From: Phycisphaerales bacterium
GTDB lineage: Bacteria; Planctomycetota; Phycisphaerae; Phycisphaerales; UBA1924
Length of the DNA stretch: 64,000 nucleotides
NCBI GenBank assembly: GCA_028289195.1
Contig: JANQQR010000011.1
Span: forward strand, 32,852-96,851
Direction: 5' to 3'
Positions 27,233 through 35,777 of this stretch are shown piece by piece (the first letter of the stretch is position 1; the number at the start of each line of letters is the position of its first letter). Below the pieces are notes generated by a model. It saw only the letters and a list, made by a program, of their open reading frames with translations. It did not search any database and had not been told where the DNA came from. Both the position numbers and the translations under genes were made by a program.

Positions 27233-28629
27233 TGGTCGAGTCGCTGTCGCCCATCCCGACCCCCGCTCCCCCGCTCGACCTCGCCACCGGTGCGCTCGAA
27301 CAGGTCGCCCAGCCCTCGACCCCGCTGGGGATCCTCCACGGGATGATCGGGGTGCTGTTCGTTTCGTTCCTCACGACGCTCCTGGTCACCCCCCTCATGC
27401 GCCGACTGGCGGTCTCCAACGGGATCATCGATGTCCCGTCCGACCCGCGCAAGGTGCACAAGATCCCCGTCGCCTATCTCGGCGGCGTCGCCGTCTGGCT
27501 CGGCGTGATGCTCGGCATCGGGTTCTCCTACCTCGCCCCCGACATCAGCCTGAAGCTGCCGTTCGACATGTTCGAGACGCAGCAGTCCCGCTACGACCAG
27601 GTCCAGGTCCCCTCGTCGATCCTCATCGGCATGTTCATCATCATGTTCACCGGCATGATCGATGACGTGTGGCACCTCTCGCCGCGCCTCAAGATCGGCG
27701 GCCAGCTGATCGCCGCCGCCGCGCTCGCCATGCAGGACGTCGGCACCAAGGTCGCCGCCGCGATCCTCCAGCCGATCGGCGGCCTCTTCGGCAACAGCAC
27801 GCTCACCTACCAGATCCCGCTGCCGATGGAGTTCCCCTTCGGGATCGGCACCGAGGTGCACCTCGACCTGATCTACTGGGCCGGTGTCGTCATCATCGCC
27901 CTGTTCGTGCTCGGCGCATGCAACGCCAGCAACCTCATCGACGGACTCGACGGCCTGTGCTCGGGGGTGACCGCGATCGCCGCCGCGGCGCTGCTCGTCG
28001 TCGCGCTCGTGCTGGCCTCGGTCGACGACGGGCGCCTCGATTCGGCCCGCGTCGTCCTCGCTCTCGCGCTCCTGGGCGCCACGCTCGGGTTCCTGCCGCA
28101 CAACCTGAATCCGGCGACCATATTCCTCGGCGACGCGGGTTCGCTCCTGCTGGGCTACCTCACGATCACCATCGTCCTCAGCCTCGGCGACACCGGGCGC
28201 ACGCAACTCGTCGTCGCGGGCCTGATCATCTACGCCATCCCGATCATCGACACCACCCTGGCGATGGTCCGGCGCAAGCTCGCCGGCCGATCGATGAGCG
28301 ACGCCGACGACCAGCACCTCCACCACATGCTCAAGGGCGCCCTGGGCGTCAAGGGCGCCGTGTTCGCGCTCTACGGCATCGCGACGGTCTTCGCGGCCCT
28401 GGGCATCTGGCTGACCTTCGGGCGCGTGCGCGTCGTCATGACCGTCGCGTTCATCGTCGGCGCTTACGTCGGCGTCATCGCCATCAAGGTCGCCCGGCGT
28501 CAACTGGCCGAAGAGACCGCCGCCCAGCGCTCCGCTCCCGTGGCGCCCGCTGCTCCCGGATCGCCCGAGCCCCCGGCGCCGCCCGCTCCGGGCCCCAAGC
28601 GCCCCGAATCCAGCCCCGAGCCGACCTGA
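27232..28629 (+). CDS. WecA/TagO-like undecaprenyl-phosphate sugar-1-phosphate transferase (MraY family)
   Basis: A 465-residue multi-pass membrane enzyme of the polyprenyl-phosphate HexNAc-1-P transferase family. It is expected to load the first sugar on the lipid carrier for surface polysaccharide. Family motifs appear in order: DVPSDPRKVHKIPVAYLGG, GMIDD, NASNLIDGLDGL, FLGDAGSLLLGY and the HLHH histidines (DQHLHHML). A loop of about 60 residues lies between the third and fourth helices, and the C-terminus is a 40-residue Pro/Ala tail. It closes the envelope locus that begins at 15161. Confidence 0.92.
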   Translation: MVESLSPIPTPAPPLDLATGALEQVAQPSTPLGILHGMIGVLFVSFLTTLLVTPLMRRLAVSNGIIDVPSDPRKVHKIPVAYLGGVAVWLGVMLGIGFSYLAPDISLKLPFDMFETQQSRYDQVQVPSSILIGMFIIMFTGMIDDVWHLSPRLKIGGQLIAAAALAMQDVGTKVAAAILQPIGGLFGNSTLTYQIPLPMEFPFGIGTEVHLDLIYWAGVVIIALFVLGACNASNLIDGLDGLCSGVTAIAAAALLVVALVLASVDDGRLDSARVVLALALLGATLGFLPHNLNPATIFLGDAGSLLLGYLTITIVLSLGDTGRTQLVVAGLIIYAIPIIDTTLAMVRRKLAGRSMSDADDQHLHHMLKGALGVKGAVFALYGIATVFAALGIWLTFGRVRVVMTVAFIVGAYVGVIAIKVARRQLAEETAAQRSAPVAPAAPGSPEPPAPPAPGPKRPESSPEPT

Positions 28630-28680
28630 CCCCCGGCGCGGCCGAGGCGGGTTGGGCGCACGCCCTATCATCGTCCCGCC

Positions 28681-29040
28681 ATGGCCTACGACTCATTCCA
28701 GCAGTTCAACGACGCGCGCGCCGCAGGGCAGCAGCGCCTCGAATCGTGCGATCACCTGGGCATCAAGCGCTTCTGCTCGCTCGACAGCGCCGCCTACCGA
28801 GACGCTTCGGACGCCGGGGGCCTGCCCGCAGACGTGAAGGAACTGCTCGGCCTCGTCGCCTCGACGGTCCTGCGCTGCGACGACTGCATCACCTACCACA
28901 TCGAGAAGGCCGCCAAGGCCGGCTACACCACGAAGCAGATCGAAGACGCGCTCAACGTCGCCATGATCGTCGGCGGCTCGATCACCATCCCGCACATCCG
29001 GCGCGCACTGGTGCTGCTCGACACCCTCGGCGACGACTAG
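28681..29040 (+). CDS. AhpD-like/carboxymuconolactone decarboxylase-family protein
   Basis: A 119-residue helical protein with the redox-active C-x-x-C of AhpD-like proteins in LRCDDCITYHIEKAAKAG. The histidine three residues beyond the second cysteine is typical. Family members act as disulfide reductases or peroxidases with peroxiredoxin partners; no peroxiredoxin is adjacent. There is no obvious ribosome site, so the message may be leaderless. Confidence 0.88.
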   Translation: MAYDSFQQFNDARAAGQQRLESCDHLGIKRFCSLDSAAYRDASDAGGLPADVKELLGLVASTVLRCDDCITYHIEKAAKAGYTTKQIEDALNVAMIVGGSITIPHIRRALVLLDTLGDD

Positions 29041-29077
29041 GCGGGAACGTTCGTGCTGAAACCCGGGGTCCCCAGCG

Positions 29078-29362
29078 CTACTGGAGGCGCTTCTCGACCT
29101 CGATGAGGTGGAACCCGAACTGGGTCTTCACCGGCTCGGAGACCGTACCGATCGGCAGGTCGCCGAACACCACCTGGTCGAACTCGGGCACCATCTGCCC
29201 CTGGCTGAACTCACCGAGCGAGCCTCCCTGCTGCCCCGAGGGACACTGCGAGTGCTGCTTGGCGAGGTCGCCGAAATCGGCGCCGCCCTCGATCTGCTGC
29301 TTCAATTCGGTGGCTTCGTCTTCGGTCCCGACGAGGATGTGGCGTGCGCTGGCCTTGGGCAT
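29078..29362 (-). CDS. Parvulin-type peptidyl-prolyl isomerase
   Basis: A 94-residue stand-alone rotamase domain. ARHILV opens the fold, followed by [40 protein letters not shown] and GFHLIEV, all diagnostic for PpiC/parvulin. No signal peptide is present, so it is cytoplasmic. The ribosome site AGGAGAG lies upstream of the ATG. Confidence 0.95.
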   Translation of the reverse strand: MPKASARHILVGTEDEATELKQQIEGGADFGDLAKQHSQCPSGQQGGSLGEFSQGQMVPEFDQVVFGDLPIGTVSEPVKTQFGFHLIEVEKRLQ

Positions 29363-29429
29363 TCCTGGCTCTCCTGTTGCAGGGTGATGCCACCACTCTA
29401 GCGACCGCGCGTCACACCGGCGCGGACCC

Positions 29430-29864
29430 CTAGCGCCGCTCGGGGAACACCGTCACGTTCACCTCTTCGCCCTGCCGGAGCACCACGAAGTCCAGCGCCT
29501 CGCCCGAGGGCGTGTCGATGATCGAGCGCCGGAACTGCTCGGGCGACGCCGAATCGCGCCCGTTGATCGCCACGACCACGTCGAACTCCTGCATCCCCGC
29601 CTCGTCGGCCGGGCGATCGTGCAGCACACGCGTGATCAGCGTCGCGCGATGGCGCCGGATGCCCAGCTGGCTCGCCAGCGACTCGCTCACGCCCGACGTG
29701 TACACGCCGATCCGCTGGCGCCGCTGGTGGTCGTCGTGCTCGTAGCGCCAGTCGTGGCGGCCCTTGCCCCCGACGACGAACACGCACCCGCCCAGCATCG
29801 AAGCCGCGCCCGCCAGCGCCGCGACCATGCCCATCCGCCGCAAACCACTGTTCCGTCCGTTCAT
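29430..29864 (-). CDS. PDZ-domain lipoprotein
   Basis: A 144-residue protein starting at the ATG with AGGAGG upstream. The lipobox LGGC (Cys near residue 25) is followed by a basic linker and one PDZ domain. [45 protein letters not shown] and the final strand [11 protein letters not shown] are recognised. There is no protease domain, so it is probably a peptide-binding accessory protein in the periplasm. Confidence 0.82.
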   Translation of the reverse strand: MNGRNSGLRRMGMVAALAGAASMLGGCVFVVGGKGRHDWRYEHDDHQRRQRIGVYTSGVSESLASQLGIRRHRATLITRVLHDRPADEAGMQEFDVVVAINGRDSASPEQFRRSIIDTPSGEALDFVVLRQGEEVNVTVFPERR

Positions 29865-29976
29865 CGCCGAGTCCTCCTGCATGCCCCAACGGGTCCGCGA
29901 GCTCATCGAAGGCGAAGCGACAGCCCCGCCGCCACAGCCCCTCCATCCCCTCCTTCGGAGCCGGGGCCTCGGCGTT

Positions 29977-30246
29977 TCACTTCCCGTTGAGTTCACCGAC
30001 CAGGGCGGCAAGCCCCTCGACATCCCGCTCGTCCAGGATCTTCCGAGCCCGAGACTCGCTGGAGCCGGTCTTGCCCAGGGCCTTCTCGACCCGCCCCCAC
30101 AGGCGCTTCTTCGCCGCCTCGCTCTCGGCGAGGTACAGCTCGGTCACCAACTCCCCGAGCCTGGCCACGGTGATCGTGTCCAGGTGCTGGTAGTACCGGT
30201 TGATGATCTTCGTCTGGTGCCTGGAGTACTCGCGTCCGGATGCCAT
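29977..30246 (-). CDS. Small conserved hypothetical protein
   Basis: An 89-residue, highly charged helical protein opening MASGREYSRHQTKIINRYY. It contains LGELVTELYLAESEAAKKRLWGRVEKAL and ends with an LDERDVEGLAALVGEL helix. I recall similar short proteins in planctomycete genomes, but no function is known to me. No membrane segment or signal peptide. Confidence 0.75.
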   Translation of the reverse strand: MASGREYSRHQTKIINRYYQHLDTITVARLGELVTELYLAESEAAKKRLWGRVEKALGKTGSSESRARKILDERDVEGLAALVGELNGK

Positions 30247-30290
30247 GAGCCCGAGGATAGCGGGGGACCCGGACCGGTGAGCACGAACGA

Positions 30291-30947
30291 CTACTGACGG
30301 ATGCCGCTGGTGCCGTCCGAGGCCACCTCGCCGTCGCCGTCGACGTCCTTCTCTTGGAGATCGATCGACGCCGAGTTGATGCAGTAGCGCAGGCCTGTGG
30401 TCTCGCGGGGGCCGTCGTTGAAGACGTGGCCGAGGTGCCCGCCGCAGTTCGAGCACGTCACCTCGGTGCGCACCATGCCGAAGCTGGTGTCCATGTGCTC
30501 GTCGATCTTCGACTCGCCCTCGGGCGCGTAGAAGCTCGGCCAGCCGCAGCCCGAGTCGAACTTCGTCTGGCTCGCGAACAGCACCTCGCCGCAGCCGGCG
30601 CACTTGTAGATGCCCTCGGTCTTGGTGTCCCAGTACTTGCCCGTGAACGCACGCTCCGTGCCTTTCTCGCGCAGGATGTGGTACTGCTCGGGCGTCAGGC
30701 GCTCGCGCCACTCCGCCTCGCTCAACTCGCCGGCGCCCTGCTCGGGCCGCTCGTCGTTCATCGCCAGCTCCGTCGTCTCATCGCGCTCGTCATCAGCGCT
30801 CGCGGGTTGGGCCCGCGCAACGTCACGCGACCGGTCGTCGACCTTCCGCGTATCGCCCGACCGGCTGCCGCCTTCGCACCCGAGGAGCGCACCGCCCGAG
30901 CAGATCATCAGGGCCGCCAGGGCCACGATTCGTTTCCGGTTCGTCAT
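30291..30947 (-). CDS. msrB: Peptide-methionine (R)-S-oxide reductase, lipoprotein form
   Basis: A 218-residue protein: signal peptide with lipobox LLGC, an acidic linker, then a full MsrB domain. Zinc-binding CAGC and CSNC pairs, [19 protein letters not shown] and the catalytic cysteine in RYCINSASI are all present. The enzyme reduces methionine-R-sulfoxide in proteins; the lipid anchor puts it outside the cytoplasm, where an electron donor would be needed. Start may be 30947 or 30953. The downstream gene on this strand is the 89-residue hypothetical. Confidence 0.94.
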   Translation of the reverse strand: MTNRKRIVALAALMICSGGALLGCEGGSRSGDTRKVDDRSRDVARAQPASADDERDETTELAMNDERPEQGAGELSEAEWRERLTPEQYHILREKGTERAFTGKYWDTKTEGIYKCAGCGEVLFASQTKFDSGCGWPSFYAPEGESKIDEHMDTSFGMVRTEVTCSNCGGHLGHVFNDGPRETTGLRYCINSASIDLQEKDVDGDGEVASDGTSGIRQ

Positions 30948-31000
30948 GAGCATGCGTCCATGAATTCGATCGGCTGGCCGACCCCGGATGCGGGAACCGG

Positions 31001-31444
31001 TCACGAAGAATGATTGCTCCCCGCCGCTTCCCGGGCCACTCTCCGGTCGAAACTGAACCCGCCCGCGCCCACGATCACCACGAGCAGGGCGCTCGCCAGC
31101 ACAACGATGGGCAGCGCCAGCGGGGGTTCATCAGGATTCGGCCACTCCTCGATCGTCAGGTGGGCGTGCAGCGCCGCCAGCATCGTGCCGATCGCCAGCG
31201 CCCCGCCCATGCGGGCGAACGCACCGGTGGCAAGCAGCACTCCGGCAGCAATCTGCACCAGCGGCGCCACGATCGCGTTCACCCCCGGCAGCGGGGTCCC
31301 CGCGGCTTCCAGGATTGGCTTCAGCGGCGCCGACCCCGTCAGGTGCATCACGCCGATCCCGACCAGCGGCACCGCCGCGATCAGGCGCGCCGCAATCACC
31401 CACTTGGCCCCGGAAGTCCGCTGTATCGCTGCGAGCGCGCTCAT
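31001..31444 (-). CDS. DoxX-family membrane protein
   Basis: A 147-residue protein with four helices. The first carries [20 protein letters not shown], and later segments are [27 protein letters not shown] and [21 protein letters not shown], the DoxX-type layout. The family is often linked to redox or oxidative-stress functions. It lies immediately upstream of msrB on the same strand, so a shared operon for envelope redox repair is plausible. Confidence 0.75.
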   Translation of the reverse strand: MSALAAIQRTSGAKWVIAARLIAAVPLVGIGVMHLTGSAPLKPILEAAGTPLPGVNAIVAPLVQIAAGVLLATGAFARMGGALAIGTMLAALHAHLTIEEWPNPDEPPLALPIVVLASALLVVIVGAGGFSFDRRVAREAAGSNHSS

Positions 31445-31564
31445 GGTGGAGTCCTTTGTGCATCACCAGCGGGCAGTTCCCGTTGTTGTTGGTAACCCCT
31501 AACCAAGCCGCGCCGAAACCCCGCTATTCCCAACTTCGACGTCTCGGTCCCGGGCCCACGTCCC

Positions 31565-31579
31565 AAGTTCCGGGAACTT
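31565..31579. promoter_or_regulatory. 15-bp perfect palindrome in the divergent doxX-hydrolase gap
   Basis: AAGTTCC-G-GGAACTT between the divergently transcribed DoxX gene (start 31444) and hydrolase gene (start 31643). Position and symmetry suit a repressor site, but no regulator is identified. Confidence 0.35.
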
Positions 31580-31642
31580 CTCCGGCCGGCGCCGGTCTGC
31601 TGGTGTGCCACGGGGATTCCACCCAACCGGAGCACCACGACG

Positions 31643-32752
31643 ATGCGCACAACTATCGCTCTCCTCGCCGTGATCGGCGCCCTGACACTCGGCGTCCTCG
31701 CATCAAGCGGCGACGCAGCCCCCACGCTCGAGGAGATCCAGCAACTCGCCGATTCACAGAAATGGTCCGCCGTCGTCGAAGGCTCGCGCGCGTTCCTGAG
31801 CGAGACCCCGGACGACCCCGTGGCCGAGTTTTTTCTCGCCTACGGGACGCACGCCTCTGGCGACTACCTGGGCGCGATCCCGCTGCACGAGGAGTCCTCA
31901 CGGAATCCCCAGTTCGCGCCCGTCAGCCTGTACAACCTCGCCTGCGCGCACGCGCTGGCGGGTCACAAGACCGAGGCCCTGGACACCCTCCAGCGAGCCC
32001 GCGCATCCGGCTACGGCTGGCTCCACAACGCCAACCCCTCGCAGCGCGACCCCGACCTCGATTCGATCCGCGCCGACGCGCGCTTCAAGCTGCCGCGCCC
32101 GATCGAGTTCGTCGAGTTCACCGGGACCAACGGCCAGTCCTGCACCTACGCGCTGCACCTCCCCGACGACTTTGATCCAGAGCAGCCCGCGCCGGTCATC
32201 GTCGGCATGGGCCCGGGCTCCGAGTCGCAGGGCGCCGCCGAGTGGGGGCTCCGCGCCGTGTGGGGAGAGCAAGCGATCACGCGCGGGTGGGCGGTCGTCG
32301 CCGCGTCGCGTCCCCACACCGGCTGGACGAGCGATCAGGGCAAGCAGCTCATGGCCGAACTGCTCGACCATGTCGAGACGCGCGTGAGCGTCGAAGGCGG
32401 AAAGTTCCACATCGCCGGGTGCTCGAACGGGGGACGCAGCGCCTTTGCGCTCGCCATCCACATGCCCGAGCGCTTCCACTCGATCAGCGTGATCCCCGGG
32501 ACGCCACCGCGTGCGCGCCAGGCCGACCTCGAGCGTCTCGAAGGCCTGGCGGTGCGCATGCACGTCGGCGACGGCGACACGCCGTGGCTCGAGTCCAATC
32601 AGATGATCATCGGCCCGCTCCAGGACTTTGGCATCGACGCGACGCTCACGGTCTACGAAAACGAGGGACACGTCATCGGCGCGATCCAGGGCCCGGTGTT
32701 CATGACCGGCCTGGACGAACTCCACGCCGCGATCATGCAGCGCAGCGACTAG
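31643..32752 (+). CDS. Secreted TPR plus alpha/beta-hydrolase fusion
   Basis: A 369-residue protein with a signal peptide (MRTTIALLAVIGALTLGVLAS). An N-terminal TPR-like region of about 100 residues (YNLACAHALAGHKTEALDTLQRARASG) leads into an esterase/dienelactone-hydrolase-like domain with nucleophile GCSNGG near residue 255. The acid is probably in GDGDTPW and the histidine in ENEGHVIGA. Probably a periplasmic esterase. Its TAG stop shares the palindrome CTAG with the convergent gene's stop. Confidence 0.8.
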   Translation: MRTTIALLAVIGALTLGVLASSGDAAPTLEEIQQLADSQKWSAVVEGSRAFLSETPDDPVAEFFLAYGTHASGDYLGAIPLHEESSRNPQFAPVSLYNLACAHALAGHKTEALDTLQRARASGYGWLHNANPSQRDPDLDSIRADARFKLPRPIEFVEFTGTNGQSCTYALHLPDDFDPEQPAPVIVGMGPGSESQGAAEWGLRAVWGEQAITRGWAVVAASRPHTGWTSDQGKQLMAELLDHVETRVSVEGGKFHIAGCSNGGRSAFALAIHMPERFHSISVIPGTPPRARQADLERLEGLAVRMHVGDGDTPWLESNQMIIGPLQDFGIDATLTVYENEGHVIGAIQGPVFMTGLDELHAAIMQRSD

Positions 32753-33153
32753 GCCCGAGACACGCCCGCCGCATCCCGCATGCGTCGCGCAGCCTCGTCG
32801 CTCGCGGCATCGGCCTTCCCGAAGCCCGGCAACGCGCCCGCCGCCTCGGCCTCTTCCTGCGCCTCGGCGAAGTTGCTCACGAGCATCACGCCCGCCGAAT
32901 GACCGTCGCGTGTTGCAAGCTGCCGGATGAGCTCGATCCCGCTGCCGGTCGGGAAGTCGCCATCGAGCACGCGATTCACCAGCAGCAGCGACGCGCCGTC
33001 CAGCGAGTCCTCGAGCGCACGCGCACCGTTGATCATCTGCACGTCAGCCCCGTCCAGCGCCCGGCGCACGGTCGACTTGAGCACCCACGAATCCGGCCCG
33101 CAATGGCCGACCAGGAGCACGGTGGGGGAAGTGTTCGCATCAGAGTCGTTCAT
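32749..33153 (-). CDS. Receiver-like protein lacking the phospho-aspartate (pseudo-receiver)
   Basis: A 134-residue alpha/beta protein patterned like a response-regulator receiver: VLLVGHCG, LLLVNRVLDGDFPTGSGIELIRQL, GVMLVSN and the GFGKAD lysine region. The position of the phosphorylatable Asp at the end of strand 3 is Asn (LLVN), and the acidic pair after strand 1 is missing, so normal phosphorylation is unlikely. Stops of this gene and the convergent hydrolase share CTAG. Confidence 0.65.
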   Translation of the reverse strand: MNDSDANTSPTVLLVGHCGPDSWVLKSTVRRALDGADVQMINGARALEDSLDGASLLLVNRVLDGDFPTGSGIELIRQLATRDGHSAGVMLVSNFAEAQEEAEAAGALPGFGKADAASDEAARRMRDAAGVSRA

Positions 33154-33254
33154 GAGAGCGGAGCATAGGCGCGGGACGCCCTGCCGCGAACCATCCCATC
33201 TTCACACCTCCCCCGGGCAATCCGGCCCGATGCTCGCCATCCCGGGCGCCGGGC

Positions 33255-33288
33255 TTGCATCGTGATGCAACCGGCTATAACGTTGCAT
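33255..33288 (+). promoter_or_regulatory. Putative promoter with three TTGCAT/ATGCAA half-sites
   Basis: TTGCAT at 33255-33260, ATGCAA at 33265-33270 and TTGCAT at 33283-33288 surround a -10-like TATAAC (33276-33281). The first TTGCAT is 15 bases upstream of that -10 and may double as a weak -35. The inverted half-sites suggest an operator controlling the gene at 33366. Confidence 0.45.
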
Positions 33289-33365
33289 AGCCGCCGGCAC
33301 AGCGGCCCGCCCTTCCGGGGTGGCGCACAGGAATCCGAGTCAGTTCCCAGAGAGAGATCCAGACC

Positions 33366-35693
33366 ATGCGTTCACCCAACCGCGCCCTGGCCGCAGCCGC
33401 GATCGCCGCCGCGGCCGGCACACCCGCCGGCGCCGGGACCATCACGACCGTCAGCATCGAATCCGGCCAGGTCCTGACAGAGGCGGACCTGCTCGCCGGA
33501 GTGTTCGAGGGCCAGGAGTTCGTGCTCGGACCGGACACGGTGTTCGAGGTGAACGATGGGGGGGCGCTCGGGCCCATCGGGTTGATCTCCACAAATCCGT
33601 TTGAGTCCGATCAACCGTTCGACTTCGGCGGCGCGGCCATCCTGTTCAACCCCGGCAGTGCCTCGGCTCCCTCCCAGACCTACCTCTCTCGTGCCTCGGT
33701 CCGCGTGATGACCGGCGCCTCGATCGGCGACATCTTCTGGCTGCGCGAGGGCGTCCTCGAGGTCGAGGGCGGCGACATCGGGCGATTCCTGCGAGCCGAA
33801 TCAGGAACGGACCTGCGCATCTCATCAGGGGCCATCGGCTCCAACGCATACGCCCGCGAGGGCAGTTCGGTCAGCATCAGCGGCGGCACGGTTGGTGCTG
33901 GATTCGACACCGCCTCCGGCAGCGTGGTGGACATCTCCGGAGGGGATGTGGCTCTACAGATCGCGCGAGGGGACGTCCGAATCTCTGGCGGAACGGTGCA
34001 CGGCTTCTCCGCAGACCCAGGCAGCGATGTAGTCATCACCGGCGGGAAGATCCGCAGCGGGCTTCGGGCGGACTTCAACAGCCGGTTGATCATCGCCGGT
34101 GGAATCATCGGCGACCGCTTCAATGCTGGTGGCGGCGAGGTTCACATCTCGGGCGGTGCATTCGGTTCCAGATTCGTAGTTCATGGCGATTCGTCGGCGA
34201 CGCTGGAAGGGACGGGCTTCCGGCTGAACGGGGTGCCCGTCACGAACCTCGACGAAGGACTGAGTGAGAACGATGTGTTCACCGGGACTCTCGCAGACGG
34301 ATCTGTGTTCATTTTCTCATCTCGTGCGGGAGGTTTCCAGGAACGGTCGATCGACTCGATCGGCGCGGGAGGGCTCACGCTAGTTCCCGCGGCGCCCCCG
34401 GTGCTGAGTCCGCTCCCGCAGACCGTGCTCTCAGGAGACGGCCCCGCCACGGGGCTACGACCCGGCGAGACCCTCATCGTTGGCGGGTCGGCGGAGGTCC
34501 GCGACTTCTTCGCGGTCGTGTCCGCGACCCTGCGGCTCGAAGGCGGGTCCATCGGCCGCGGGCTTGAGGTCGCCGACGCGCTCGTGGAGGTGACCGCCGG
34601 ATCGATCGGACACAGATTCGACGTTCACGCTGGGAGCGAAGTGCGCATCGAGGGCGGGGAGCTCTTCAGCGCTCGCGTGTTTGAGAGTGCTTTCAGTATG
34701 AGTGGGGGAGTCATGCGCAGCACTCTCTCCGCAATGCGCGGGTCGCAGATCGCTGTTACAGGGCAAGCCGATATCAAGCAACTGAACATGACGTCATCAT
34801 CCGGAGAGATGCTGGGCGGGCTGCTCCGGAGCGCCGACGTGGACTCAAGCGAGTTCAACGTAGCGGGCTCTTCCTTTGTGCAATCCCTAGATGTGATCGG
34901 GGATTCATCGGTCCTCCTGGGGGGCAAAGCGTACTTGCGATCGGTATCGACCGAGGATCAGGCGCACGTCGAGATTGACGGGGCGCGGGTTGACGTATGG
35001 AATCATCACGGAGCAAGCGCTTCGATGCGAGGTGGATCCATAGGCGAGGGCGCGCAGATCCTCGCACCGATGACAGTCCATGGAGGGATAATCGGCGAGC
35101 GGCTCAGTGTATTTGCTGACGGAGCCATCGAGATGTTCGGCGGCGAGGTCCTCGATCGGATGTCCATCGCCGGGGGTGCATCTGCCTCCCTCTTTGGCGG
35201 GCGGATCGGGAGCCTCTTCCAGGTATTTGAGGCCGACGTGACCGTCGCGGGCGCCACGATCGGCGAGCAGTTCACGATCACCGACGGTGCAGTGGTTGAC
35301 GTGCGGTCAGGGGTGATCGAGGACTTCATGCGGGTGAGGTACGGCGGCACTATCAACATCCGCGGCGGCGTGGTCGGTGCGCAGATCCGGATGTTCGAGC
35401 GGAGCGAGATGAATCTGTTCGTCCGGGAACTTGCCATTGATGGCGTACCCATCGATCTGCGACCCAACCAATTGATCGAGATCTTGGACCGCTCCGGCGC
35501 AAGGCTCGAAGCGATACTCTCCGATGGCTCATATTTCGATCTCGATCTCAACACTTCCTACGTCGAGTTCGAGGACTTGCTGTACCCGGACGCCACCCTC
35601 ACCGCCACCCTCGTCCCCACGCCCCCCGCATCAGCCCTCCTGCTAACCGCCGCGTTCCCTATCGCGATGCGCCGGCGCCGCGTCCGCGCATAA
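33366..35693 (+). CDS. Secreted beta-solenoid surface protein with PEP-CTERM-like tail
   Basis: A 775-residue protein with signal peptide (Ala-rich run ending AGTPAGAG). The body is a solenoid of about 21-residue repeats of the form 'v.isGG.iG..f....gs.v', for example VEVTAGSIGHRFDVHAGSEVRIEGG and VTVAGATIGEQFTITDGAVVDVRSG. It ends PTPPASALLL, hydrophobic, RRRRVRA, a sorting signal for exosortase. Wobble positions are visibly less GC-biased from about 34500 to 35550 than in neighbouring genes, hinting at transfer or fast evolution. Function unknown; a fibrous surface adhesin or coat protein is a guess. Confidence 0.8.
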   Translation: MRSPNRALAAAAIAAAAGTPAGAGTITTVSIESGQVLTEADLLAGVFEGQEFVLGPDTVFEVNDGGALGPIGLISTNPFESDQPFDFGGAAILFNPGSASAPSQTYLSRASVRVMTGASIGDIFWLREGVLEVEGGDIGRFLRAESGTDLRISSGAIGSNAYAREGSSVSISGGTVGAGFDTASGSVVDISGGDVALQIARGDVRISGGTVHGFSADPGSDVVITGGKIRSGLRADFNSRLIIAGGIIGDRFNAGGGEVHISGGAFGSRFVVHGDSSATLEGTGFRLNGVPVTNLDEGLSENDVFTGTLADGSVFIFSSRAGGFQERSIDSIGAGGLTLVPAAPPVLSPLPQTVLSGDGPATGLRPGETLIVGGSAEVRDFFAVVSATLRLEGGSIGRGLEVADALVEVTAGSIGHRFDVHAGSEVRIEGGELFSARVFESAFSMSGGVMRSTLSAMRGSQIAVTGQADIKQLNMTSSSGEMLGGLLRSADVDSSEFNVAGSSFVQSLDVIGDSSVLLGGKAYLRSVSTEDQAHVEIDGARVDVWNHHGASASMRGGSIGEGAQILAPMTVHGGIIGERLSVFADGAIEMFGGEVLDRMSIAGGASASLFGGRIGSLFQVFEADVTVAGATIGEQFTITDGAVVDVRSGVIEDFMRVRYGGTINIRGGVVGAQIRMFERSEMNLFVRELAIDGVPIDLRPNQLIEILDRSGARLEAILSDGSYFDLDLNTSYVEFEDLLYPDATLTATLVPTPPASALLLTAAFPIAMRRRRVRA

Positions 35694-35730
35694 AAAAGAC
35701 CGGACGCCGCCCCAGCAGCGCGGCGCCCGG
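35692..35730 (-). terminator. Terminator of the minus-strand gene ending at 35778
   Basis: Read on the minus strand: CCGGGCGCCGC, nine-base loop, GCGGCGTCCGG, then T-C-TTTTTT. The eleven-base stem contains one G-T pair. The T-run overlaps the stop codon of the convergent gene. Confidence 0.85.
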
Positions 35731-35777
35731 CCCGTGCTCGTGTTTCCGAGCGTTTATGACTGTTCAGCTTCCTGCAA

